DNA from: Parietaria judaica
Taxonomy: Eukaryota > Streptophyta > Magnoliopsida > Rosales > Urticaceae
Assembly: GCA_954871525.1 (NCBI GenBank)
Contig: OX940870.1
Coordinates: 9,889,501-9,953,500, forward strand
Length of the DNA stretch: 64,000 nt
Direction of reading: 5' to 3'
Both the position numbers and the translations under genes were made by a program. The notes beneath the pieces were generated by a model. It was not told the DNA's origin, did no database searches, and worked only from the letters and a program-made list of their open reading frames with translations. This document shows, one piece after another, positions 10,673-21,042 of this stretch; position 1 is the stretch's first letter; every line of letters starts with the position of its first letter.

Positions 10673-13600
10673 TCAGCCCTCGTCGGATTCAAGAACGGAG
10701 TCGGCGAGGTCCTCGATGTAATCTGATGCCGCTCGGTCGAGGATGTCCTCGGCGAAGTCCGAGAAGGCGGCCAAATGACGCGGGTCTTGAGTAAGGAACC
10801 TTGTCAAAGCAGTTGGCGGCAACAGGTCCAAGCGGTGAGTCGAAAAGGAGCTCTCTTCGATGTCCGCCGAAGGAGGTACCGCGATCCAAAGAGCTAGGAT
10901 GTTGATCAGGTCGCGCACAAGGGCGTAATGCTCTGGATCCTCGGCGATGAACGATGCGATCACGCCCTCGTTAGGCCTCAGAGGCCAAGAAACGAGAGGT
11001 AGTTCGTCGACCTGCGAGAAGAAAGGTGAGAATAGTTGGCCCCAATAAAACGAGAAACGTGAGGAAAACGACAGTCGCGATTCAATAACAAAAGCTCAGT
11101 AGAGGAAAGAAAGATCTTTTTCATTCATTAAATGTTCTGGGAGTACAAAGAAAAGGCCCAAGGCCAAAAAAAAAAAAGAGAAGAAGGTAACAGCGAGGCT
11201 CGCAAAAGAAAAATCAAAAGTATACATAGGCGGTTTTCCTATGGAAGATCGTCCTGTACCGTCGGCTCTTGAATCGAGAGGGTCTCGTCGTTGGTCCTGT
11301 ACTCGTCGACGGAGTCCGAAGCCGAGGCAGTCGTCCCCGCGGCAAAGGCAGCCAGCCTCTCGGGCTCGATGGAGGGAGGGTTGCAAGGCGAGAGAGGCGG
11401 TGAATCCAGAGGAGGAGCTGACCTCACCTCTAGCTCCTCCACCTTCGTGGAATGCTCCTCGATGATCCCGCGCCACTTCGGCAGGAGGGGCAGGAGTTTC
11501 CCGCCGTCGCGACGGGAGGGAGCTTCTCGACCATGTCAAGGTTCGCTTTATAGCCTGCGACCATGCGATGATGGTCGACGGACTCGTCGAGAGCTGCGAA
11601 CCTCTCATCGCGCCGCTGAATCTTAGCCTTAGCCTTCTCGAAGAGACGCAGCCGGGCACTGCGCTCCTCGGCAACCTCCGTTTGAGCGACCTCCAACTCG
11701 TCGGCCAACCTTTTCAAAGCGTTGGTCACCCGAGAGACCAGGCGACTCTCTTCCTCGGGAGAGGCGCCGACAGCTTCGCTCAGGCGAGCAAGCCTCTTCG
11801 ACTTCTTCTCGAACGCCACGGTGAGGTCGTGAGTCGCGCAACGATGGCGCTCCGCCTCATCAGCAAGAGCGCGTTTTTGCTCCTCGACCTGCAGCTCTGC
11901 CTCCCGGCGAAGGGAAGCCTCCTTCTCCAAGGCGGCCTCGGCCTCTTTAAGGGCTTGACGGTCCCGAGTGGCTTCCTCCCGATACCTTCGCTCCCCAGCG
12001 ATGGAAATCTGAAGATGATTCTCGAGCTCCCCGACCTGGGCACTCATCTCGCTTTCCCTGACCGCAAAGGAGTGAGTGGTCTCGCGCTCGTCGTGGATCA
12101 AGTCGTTCAGAAGCGTGATACCCTGGAGAGTGAGAGCTGCCGCTTTACGATAGCGAAAGGAATCGCCCAAGGAGCTCGCGGACTGACGCCACTGCTGGGG
12201 AGACATTGACAGGTCTTGAAGCGCATCAGCCGAATATTTCTCCCATTCCTTCGAGGAAGAAGCCAGAGAAGGCGGATCAGGGAAGCTTGGGTAGCAAATG
12301 ACTGTCGAGGCCTTCCTCATGCCTTGCGGGAACATTGGCAGAAGGGCGTCCGGTGAGGCGACGACTTTCGAAGGCTCACTAGGAGCATTCTTCCAGGGAT
12401 GAGGAGGTATCGCCAGGAGCGAGGGCTCGTCGCTTATCGCCTCATGCGCCGCCGATACCTCCGCCCCAGGCGAGGCCTCGATGGAAGACGACTCACAGGT
12501 GGCGTTCGGCCCGAGCGGAGAAGTGCTTGCGAGAGGAACGCCGACGTCCTCCCAGGGCACCTCGTCTCGGGGTCCGACGGCGGACTGCGAGGCGTCCGGC
12601 AGAGCTCCCCCAGTCTGGTCAGGCTGGGAAGTCGGTATGGGGGTGACCGCTGGGGCACCCTCGGCCGTTACGACGGCCGTCTCGCGGGAAGATGCCGACG
12701 GGGCGAAGACCTTGTCGGCCCCAAGGGTGGAGGTATCCTCCGCATTCTCGCCGCCAGGGACCCCAGTGGTGGGGTCCGGAAGAGTCTGCGCGGGGATCTC
12801 CACGGTAGAAGGAGGAAGATCGACGAGAGGCAGAGTCGACTGAGTATCGACGACGGGCGGGTCGATGTCGGAGAAGTCCACGTTGCTGAAGTCGTCGTCG
12901 AAAATCACCTCCCGACGGGGGCGTCGAGAGTATCCGGTCGCTGGGCTTTCGGAGGGAGTGACGACAATGGGCTCGGAGGCGGTGCCTGTGCCAGGAGTAA
13001 CCACTGTCGTAGCCTCGGACTCCTTCGAAGCGTTGTCCTCGCGAACGGCGTTGAAACCGGGAGTGGAAACGACTGCCGCGTCGATAGGAGTCTCGAGCGG
13101 AGACCGACGGGGTGAGAGGTTAGTACGGGCGTCGTTGCGTCGAGGGGATTCTCAGGGTCGAGAAGCGTCCGGCGAGCGACAACTAGCGGTGGGTTGCGGG
13201 GCGTCGACAACCCGACGAGGCGCGTCGACGTCAGCCGCATGCTTGGAACGGCGCTCTGAAGAGGCGTCGTGGAGAGGAGGGTTATCGCAAGAGAGCATGC
13301 GGTCTCTCCCTTCCCGAGGGACTAGCCCCAGGTAGCCGTCCTTGGATCGGTCCCTCGGAGGCGACACCGGCGTCGGGACGGTCTTGCTCTTCTGGCGAGA
13401 AGAGTCCTCGCCGGTCTCGTCGAAATGAGACTTCCTTTTGCGGCTCTTCGCGGGAGCCTTGGGAGTCTTCTTCCGCTGAGGAGTCGATGAGCCCTTCCCG
13501 TCCTCATCGGACCGGAATCCGGGCGGGAACAACGAGCGAGGAGGCGGACCCATGATATTGCAGAGTCGGTAAATGCCCGAATTCACAATTCGGGCCGCAT

Positions 13601-14250
13601 TGAAATCTAGGAGCCAATCGCGGCGATCGCTGGCGAGAAGAGCGTTGCGTACGCTCGCGAAGTGAGCCACGACGTCCTTGTCGGTCGACGGCGAGAATTT
13701 AGGGAGATCCTTGTCGACGATCCAGGCGCGGGAGCAGCTCCGCATGGTTGGGGCCGAAGGTCGACGCGCTCACGCGCGTGAAGAAATAGCGATTCTCCCA
13801 CATCGCCTCTTTGTTGGGAGGATTCAGGAGGATGTGGGGCTGGCTGCGATGAGACAGGGAGAAGGCCCAATGTTCTTGGGGTTCTTCGAGAAGAAGTACA
13901 GGGTCATGAGGTCCTCCAAAGTGACCTCGACCCCCTGTTCCTAGCCTAGTACGAGAGTGCAAGAGGAGCCGGAGAAAGTTGGGGCTCACCTGGATTATCG
14001 GTACCTTGAAGGCCACCAAGAAGGCCACGATCAGATTCGGTATCGGAAGATGAAGGCCGACGTCGCTGAAAAAGTGCTCGTAGATCGCTATGCAGTCGTC
14101 CTGGGGCTCGTCGGCGCGCTCGCCGGGATACGGGAGCCGGAGGAGGTACTTCTCGCTGTCAATATATTTCTTGATGAAGTGCTCCCGGTTCGCGTCCGTC
14201 AAGATAGACAGGGGAGACCTGGTCTGAAAAATCTTGCCGGCCATAGACAT
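10673..14250 (-). pseudogene. Antisense ORF of the Tat element ('putative gypsy type transposon' family, degenerate)
   Basis: The minus-strand reading starts at the ATG at 14,248-14,250 after a CT-rich leader. The first ~90 codons plus the next block (about 13,990-13,760) resemble the plant family often named 'putative gypsy type transposon' (PF04195, Transposase_28): 'GVEVTLEDLMTLYFF' and 'WENRYFF'. A good donor (CAG|GTGAGC, intron from 13,989) and acceptor (to 13,935) suggest a 55-nt intron, unusually short. A proline/serine/charged region follows (about 13,745-12,300), then a long Glu/Arg/Ala coiled coil (about 12,150-11,520). The last exon (11,012-10,673) begins after a consensus acceptor. 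Breaks: one-base frameshifts near 13,868, 13,745 and 11,502, and an in-frame TGA near 13,152. Function is unknown, and PF04195 membership is from recognition, not a search. Confidence 0.7.
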
Positions 14251-14758
14251 GATCAAAGGAGGATAGAAAGATAGAGACGGACGGTGTGAAGAAAGGATCG
14301 TTGAGAGAGAAAGAGAAGTTGCGAAATGCGTGTTGGGAGTGAATGAAAGAGAACGGAGGAGGTTCGTGTATAAGAGAGCGGTCGTAAGAAGGCGAAGGGG
14401 CACGAGTGGATCGGACGGCCCAGGATGGGGACGTGCGAAGGCTGTTGACGGTTGAGATGAAGGAGCCGTTGGGAACCCCATAAAGCAGGTACTCGAGTGC
14501 CTGGGAAACCCCGCATTAAATGCGGGTGGGATTCGAGGCGTCGCTGCATGCGCTACGATGGGACATCGACACGTCAGCAAAAGACGCTGATGCATCATCG
14601 CGAGGGTGCTGTCGTCAAGCGGAGGCCCTCGGGGGTTCGGCCCCGTCGCCCGATGATAGCCGTCGCGCGGCGAGTCTGTTGGGAACTTTCTCATCGCGAG
14701 GAGATTGTCGGCGATCGATGACCCTCAAAATGGTGATCTCATCGCTCGATGATGTTCG
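14251..14758. other. Spacer with the likely antisense promoter and a small palindrome
   Basis: The segment lies between the antisense ATG and the 3' LTR. Read on the minus strand, the 100 nt before the ATG is CT-rich like a plant 5' leader. A perfect 8+8 inverted repeat around one A lies at 14,510-14,526 ('CCCGCATTAAATGCGGG'). No polypurine tract is seen just before the 3' LTR. Confidence 0.5.
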
Positions 14759-14782
14759 TCGGAACCACAAGCCAATTCCTGA
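14759..14782 (+). repeat. 24-nt copy of the 5' flank placed before the 3' LTR
   Basis: These 24 bases, starting 'tcggaaccacaag', are identical to 6,043-6,066 immediately left of the 5' LTR. The left copy aligns with family A solo LTR copy 1 near 3,782-3,810 ('agaaccacaaga'), so it looks like host flank and not element sequence. See the finding on this point. Confidence 0.6.
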
Positions 14783-15508
14783 TGTTAAGGTCGGATTTGG
14801 TCAAATCCACCCTCAACTTTACACTTGTCTTTCCCCTCTATGAGCGACGAGGATAGGGGTCTGCAAGATGGCGATGGGCCTCCGGCCCATCAAGAAATAG
14901 TAGTAATCGATGAGGCAGCCCAAGTTCTACGAGGCTGGTCAATTTGCGATGGGCCCTCGGCCCATCGAGAGGAGTGATGACCGGGGAGGGCTCTCAAGCC
15001 CACTAAGGCCTAGGGTTTCCCCCCTTGGATGCGACAAGAGAGTACGGCCCTGGGGGACCACTGCTGGGTAGTGTACTCAGGAGGTGGCAGAGGGGACAAC
15101 GTTGGTGGAAGCGAGCTCCTCTGGCAGCTGTCGAGAATGTCAGAGAGGAGGACCACAGAATATTTGAAGGGGGGACCACCAGAAGATCATCCGAGGGATT
15201 CGAGCCGAGGAGATCCGAGGGTCACTATAAATAGAGGAGGGGGGCTCTCATTTGCGGGGCTGGCAGATCTCGAGAAGGAGGAGAGCAAACAGTGTCATCG
15301 CATAGAGTTTAGATAGTCTTGGTGTAACGTCTTTGAGTCTGTTAATCTTGGCATAATCGTATTCCTCTTTGAGGTTCCAAGCTATAAACGGAAGAAACCG
15401 ATCCCCTTTGTAATCATAATCAATCAAAGATACCCCTTCATTCGTATTATTCGTGTGTTTGCATTGTGTATTTTTGTGACTGTAAGGCGGTGCGAATCGC
15501 CCTCTACA
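14783..15508 (+). repeat. 3' LTR of the Tat element
   Basis: It has the same length (726 bp) and the same ends as the 5' LTR. About ten substitutions are visible by eye, for example within the cytosine run after 'tttcccc' and near the TATA box. The differences show that the element is not recent. Confidence 0.8.
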
Positions 15509-16240
15509 CCTAATAGATCAAAAATAAAAGAAAAACACTGTGAAGTCACGAATTCTCACAGACTCTTTTCTCTAAATGGTGGATGCTTGCGTGCGTGTTG
15601 ATGGGCTTCCTTCTTGCTTTTATAGGCTTCTAAATTCTGCCCGTTGGAAGTGTACGTTGGTGGTGGCTCCAAGTTCGGGGCTTGACCTTCTGCTGAGCTG
15701 ACACGTGGGCCACGTCTTGCGAGATTTTCGTAGTAGTGGACCTCTACTGGTCGTTGTGGGGTTTGAATTTGAATCGTGGCGACTTTTCTAGTCGAGTTTT
15801 GGAGGTCTGAATTGAGGTGGTCGACGTAGTCTGCTCGTGCTCGAATATAAGGCTTTCTTCAGCCCGGGGGGTTTATTCAACTTCTGCTCGGGTCCCTTTT
15901 AAGACAATTAGTCTAGGAGGAGCCTTGGGTGTTGGTTTTAACCAAGTGTTGTTTCGAAGTGGGATTTTGAGTTCTGCTCGGATTTTTCCTTTGAAACTCT
16001 GTTCGGACTTCTTTCGAGCTTACTATGCTCGGGCGAACATCTTGCCTTCTGGGCTTTTAGCTTTGCTCGAGCCCACGCACGATTAAGTGTTTAGTGGGCT
16101 TCTGTACTTTGTAATTTCATAAGCCCAATTTTGCATGAATATTCAAATATACTCACAATTTAGGTCATAGATAATTTAATCTATAAATTTAATTAATGAC
16201 CTCACAATTCCGATTTATGGAACGAAGTTGCACATCAACA

Positions 16241-17336
16241 AAACCGATCTATGCACGGCAAGTAAATGTATTTTTCACATTAAAAATACATCACTATAAA
16301 TAATTCTATGTGTCATTTTTTTTCCATAAGGTAACTTAATAAAATTTAGAGGAAAAACAATAAATATACACAGAATAACGTCATAACTTGAAAATTTGCA
16401 AATGAAAATTTTGTCACAAATATTTATATATATATATATATATATTAATTAAGGGGATTCTAAATGAATGAATAAATAAATATTTAATTGTAAAGCACAG
16501 GCCTATAATGCAAAATGCAAATAAGAGAAAGCTAAAACTATTCCGTGTAAACTCCAAAGCACTTTAAATAGAAAATTAATATAGTTATAGTAGACTTACT
16601 TAATTCGGAATTTAAAATAAATGTCCATCTTTGTACACATGCGAGCCTAAACGGCAAATAGTTATAGCTATGTACATTCCTATAATCTATCTAAATTGAT
16701 AGATAATATTTTTTAATCAATTTGTTGCTCTATCTCTCTCTTAAATAATTCATCGTAGTATTATGATATGGTTATTTAAACAATACCCCATTTTTATTTG
16801 ATTTCCTAATGTCTATGGTAGTTAGGGAAATGAATTATTCTTTGAATTTATTCACACACAAAAATTCCAATTTGCAAGCGAATTATTTTGGACCTCGTAT
16901 TTATTTATGAATTTTGGATTTTGGTCCGACAAGTGAACGACAGAAGAATTTCATATATAATATAACGACAAGCAACCTGCAAACGACAGAAGAATGCCAA
17001 TTATTAGTTTGAAAGGAACTACATGAGTCACTGAAAGAAAAAGAGCCCTTGAGATATAACTCTACAATGGCCTTAACGGGCCACACTAGTGGGCCCAATT
17101 GAAACTTGTTTGGGCTTTCCAATCATAAGGCCCAATAAGAACATGCAGAGCCAACACATATTTAAATACCACACCGACTAAACCAGGCAAAACACCAAAA
17201 CCGCCTCGAATCTCGAATCTCTCTTGCAAATCCACCGACCCAAAACCCCTCACGCTCCCCCAAAAACCGCTTAAACCCTCCCGTATAAATCCCCCCAAAA
17301 CCAGAAGACCACCAAATCGCAGAAACCCACTCAACC
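16241..17336. other. AT-rich intergenic DNA upstream of the 95-codon gene
   Basis: No older gene is recognised. A short (TA)n run lies at about 16,421-16,445. A TATA-like 'tatttaaat' near 17,158 and a CT/CA-rich stretch before 17,337 could be the promoter and leader of the next gene. Confidence 0.45.
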
Positions 17337-17624
17337 ATGTCTTCTTCTTCTTCAGTGGCAGTGTCCGGCTCCAAGGACAAGGAGAGCAGCAAGTCGGCCA
17401 TGGCGGACGAGGGAGATCAGGAGGAGGAGAGCGGCGAGGTGACGAGGCACGTGTGCCTGTCGCAGAGCCTGGAGAGGGAGGAGATTCTGCGCCGAATCAG
17501 GCAGCGGAAGCGCATGAGCAGGCTCAGCTCCACGCTCCGAAACCTCGTCAGGTCGCCCAAGCCAGCCTCGGCCTCGGCCTCGCAGCACACCAGGTGGCTC
17601 GACGATCCATTCACCGCTCTCTAG
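17337..17624 (+). CDS. Small charged protein of unknown function (95 aa)
   Basis: The single-exon ORF runs ATG to TAG, 95 codons. The context 'caaccATGtc' is good for a plant start, and the GC content of the frame is well above the AT-rich flanks, which favours a real gene. The protein is hydrophilic. It has a serine/lysine/glutamate-rich N terminus (residues 1-35), a central block 'HVCLSQSLEREEILRRIRQR' followed by 'KRMSRLSSTLRNL', probably helical and basic (about 38-72), and a short C-terminal tail 'RWLDDPFTAL'. No signal peptide or membrane segment is visible. The family is not recognised and no function is proposed. A TATA-like element lies about 180 nt upstream. Confidence 0.65.
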   Translation: MSSSSSVAVSGSKDKESSKSAMADEGDQEEESGEVTRHVCLSQSLEREEILRRIRQRKRMSRLSSTLRNLVRSPKPASASASQHTRWLDDPFTAL

Positions 17625-19735
17625 TTTCTCACACTCTGTACTGTATAGATTCTCTGGTCCATTTCTAGGGTTTGGTTGTTTGTTGCAAGCTTTCATTGCT
17701 TTTACCAATCTCCACTATGGCTTTTTCAGACTGTTGTATATATCGTCAGTGTGTAAATGACACGTCATTTACATCTTCTTGTCGTTTGTAGCTTTAAGTA
17801 TGTCGTTTTGTATTCCAACACTATCCAAAATCCATATTGATTGATATAGTGATGTCAACTTTTTTGGAATATATTAATATACAGACACGATCGCCTATTT
17901 ATAAGATGTGGAATAAATCGTTTGATAGAGAGTAGTTTTATTTGATTTAAATATCAAACAAACCCCACATAATAATGATATGAAGTCAAAGGCAATCACA
18001 TAAATGAGACTTGAATGAGACCTTGTCCTTAAATACAGGATAATTTTTTTGAAAGAAAAAATAAAAAGCAACTTCTATCATATTTTACGACCCACTAAAA
18101 GATTCTCTTGCTTAATTACTTGGAAAAATTCATATTTTCGTTTGGTATTTATTCTCAAGAACGAATCACTTATTTGCCTTTATTAGTAATAATTAAAAAA
18201 AAGTATTAAAGAAAAAAATAATGAATAAAACCAATGGAAGAGATTGGTCATTCCTTTTTATGATTTTTCACGGAAGCCTACTAGTGACAATGATACTTTA
18301 ACTAACAAACTTGTAAATTAGAATCACTTTATAAAATCTCGTAACATATTCCAAAATGCGTCCAATGATAGAGATATAAAAGGAGTTATCATTTAGGACC
18401 CTAGTTTTTGTTTCTTATGCTAAATATTCACACGCTATTTGGTGTGATATAAAAGTCTTATAGCATAATGATTATATATTAATAATTGCTTGGAGTGCTA
18501 TCTTTGAAACATCATTATTTTCATCAACCCAAGGAACAAAGCCGACGATAATGCAAATGCTCATGAATGCGAGCTCAACTGCCGAAAGTAAAAAAAAAAA
18601 AAAGTTATTATTGCAACTAAGAGTTTTACAGAATGAAGAAAATAAAATCATAAAATAGAAATAGCTCCTTATTCATTTTATGAGACTACACTTGCATCAA
18701 AATACTTCGGAAAACGACACCAAAAAATATCATGTCGTTTTCAGATTGCTAATGATAAAAGTTGGATACTTTCCAATTGCTGGTCTCTGCTAGACCTTCG
18801 TATCAATTTTTATTTTTTTGGACATGTTAGATCCTTAATTCATATAGCAAAGTCTTTAAAACGATTTTAGTAAGAAAAAATATCGTATTATATTTTGTTA
18901 AATTAGGGACTTTTGTTCCAAAAATCGTGTCCAAAGACTTACGCATATTATAAATTAACATATTCAATTATTTTATGATTGAGTTTTCGGAGGTAATTTA
19001 TTTATTAGTCCTTTGTTTTCGAAATCTCTTTTTGATGTTATTCCTTCCGACTCGTGCCTTCTCTCACTAGTACGTCTTTCCTTTGTTTTAGTGTTCATAT
19101 TTGACTAACACTATTTTTTTTAGAGTAAAGGAAGGAAATTTGGTTACATACTTACATTAATTACTTCACGTATCCTTCTAGTTCCAAACTTTAAACGACA
19201 ATTTGGTTTCTTAATGAAACAGAATTCTAGCAAATCAAATATATTTAATCTTTTCTCATGTTTGGGAGATACACGGAGACGGAGTGCATGAGTAAAGTGT
19301 CGAAGATTCCTTTTGATTGCGATTATTTTTTTCTATTAACTAAAAAACATTAATAATATTTATTGTTATATTAATATGGAGAGAATGAAATCGACATCGA
19401 TCTAATATGTATAGATAAGTAATATTCCTATTTTTGCAAAAAGGGTTGAAGGGGACCCACAGCCAGATCGATAACTACCCATAATAACCTCAATAATTCA
19501 TGATTAAGAATTTAAGAGAGATTAATGGACTGAAATTAGGTTACAATTCAATAGGTTGACCTCTTGACTCTTGAGCACTTCCATTTCACAAAAGAAACCC
19601 CAACGAACCTAATAATTAGAAGTTTGCCCAACACAAGACAAGAAACAATTAGGTGCTTGATATTTACCATAAATAAAATAGAGATCAAAATCATTAATAC
19701 AAATTTTTACAATTTTGTTTATAGCTCGCAAGAGG

Positions 19736-19766
<31 letters not shown>

Positions 19767-21042
19767 TTAAATGTGACCCATCATGTGTGGTTCTATCGTT
19801 ATCAGTTATCACAGCCTTAAACACTTGTTAATTAATTTATTCAAATCATACATTAAATTCACGTAATAATGCCTTGTGCATTAATGCCTCTCTACTTTCT
19901 ATGGATGGATGATTTGTCCCTCAGATTTTAAGTTAAATCAGCAATTCAGGTAATTTTTAAGAAAGTAACACATTGCACCATAAGCCTTAAACTTTTGCAA
20001 CATGTGTTAACTTGTTTTGTTTGTAATACAACATATTCAAATATACTTTTGCCAATCAATTATTAAAAAAAAATACAAAATTTTAAGTTTAAAAAGTTTC
20101 ACAAGACTGAAAAAAAAAATAGAAACTGATGAAAATATTTTGAAACAGATCATATGATACAAAAAATTTCATTTGTGTGCTACTTTCTAAAAATCTTGGA
20201 GATAATACTGTCAAATTTGAAATTCGAAGGGAAAATTACGACAACATGCAAAGTTAAGGGATGGAATGTATAACCCCCCATTATAAATGTCACATTAGGT
20301 CTTAAGCGAAAATATTAAAAAGTAAACAAACGCTGTCCTTGCTTGACTTTGATGCGATTATTTGACTTTCTTTAGTAGTATTGTCATTCATAAATAATAT
20401 CTAAAGACGAGAGCCAAACCATATACGATAATCTCCAAATAATGTACTGATTTGTTGAGAATATACTAGCCTACACAAAGCAATAGTCATATCAATATGG
20501 ACCCACATTTTCAATATATATGAGAAAGTGGCGGCATAAGTATTCAAAGTGTTTGAAAAATTGACGTTAAGTTCTCATTATTTTTTTGTGACAAAAATTG
20601 TCAAACTCTTATTTTGTGTATTCTGTCATGTTTTCGCCCCGAACCGCATCACGTGTCACAATTTTAACTCATTAAATATACTATTTTTATTTAAAAAATT
20701 AAATTCATTTATCAATGATAAACAATGGTATAATTAATGGGTTCAAAAACATGACATGTGACTCGTTTTGGACGAAAATATGACGGAATACAAAAAAAAA
20801 GTGTTTGGCGACTTTCACCACCAAAAAACAAAGAATAAAAATTTAATATCAATTTTTTAAATACTTTGAGTACTTATACCGCTATTTTATCAATATACGA
20901 ATAAATGAGTGAAAACCATATGACTTGTTGAGTACATGAAAAACATAAGTGAAAAATAAGAGACCTAGTTGAACACCCAATTGCTTTGACATATAAACAA
21001 TACAACCAAGCTAATATCTTCGTCTCTACACCAAGAACTTCG
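17625..21042. other. Gene-free AT-rich intergenic DNA
   Basis: No coding frame with recognisable similarity was found on either strand. A (TA)n microsatellite lies at about 19,739-19,766. The right-hand part holds the promoter of the receptor kinase, but no confident TATA box could be assigned. Confidence 0.5.

Larger units (their letters stand above)
6067..15508 (+). mobile_element. Ty3/gypsy Tat-lineage LTR retrotransposon, internally deleted
   Basis: Two 726-bp LTRs bound the element. Flanks CCTGA (6,062-6,066) and CCTAA (15,509-15,513) make a target duplication with one mismatch. The internal order is primer-binding-site region, 3' part of reverse transcriptase, RNase H, a second RNase H-like domain, integrase, a 43-bp tandem array, and a coding region on the opposite strand. 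The second RNase H and the antisense ORF are features reported for plant Tat elements. Gag, protease and most of reverse transcriptase are deleted, and pol has stops and a frameshift, so it cannot move by itself. By eye the LTRs differ at about ten sites. Confidence 0.85.
5863..16240 (+). mobile_element. Solo LTR, family A, copy 2, split by a nested Ty3/gypsy element
   Basis: The LTR opens with 'TGTTGACGTGGTTTCAC' at 5,863 and closes with 'CACATCAACA' at 16,240. It is flanked by a perfect five-base target duplication, AAACC, at 5,858-5,862 and 16,241-16,245. Its left part (5,863-6,066) and right part (15,509-16,240) align with the start and remainder of copy 1, for example at the shared 'tctcacagactctt' and 'cttgcttttatagg'. 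The two parts total about 0.94 kb against 1.0 kb for copy 1. The intervening 9.4 kb is the Tat element, so the family A solo LTR is older. Confidence 0.85.

Noticed and set aside
11430..13004. A host coiled-coil gene on the minus strand
   Set aside because: It lies between the LTRs of the Tat element, continues the frame of the antisense transposon ORF and ends in a frameshift. It belongs to the retroelement.
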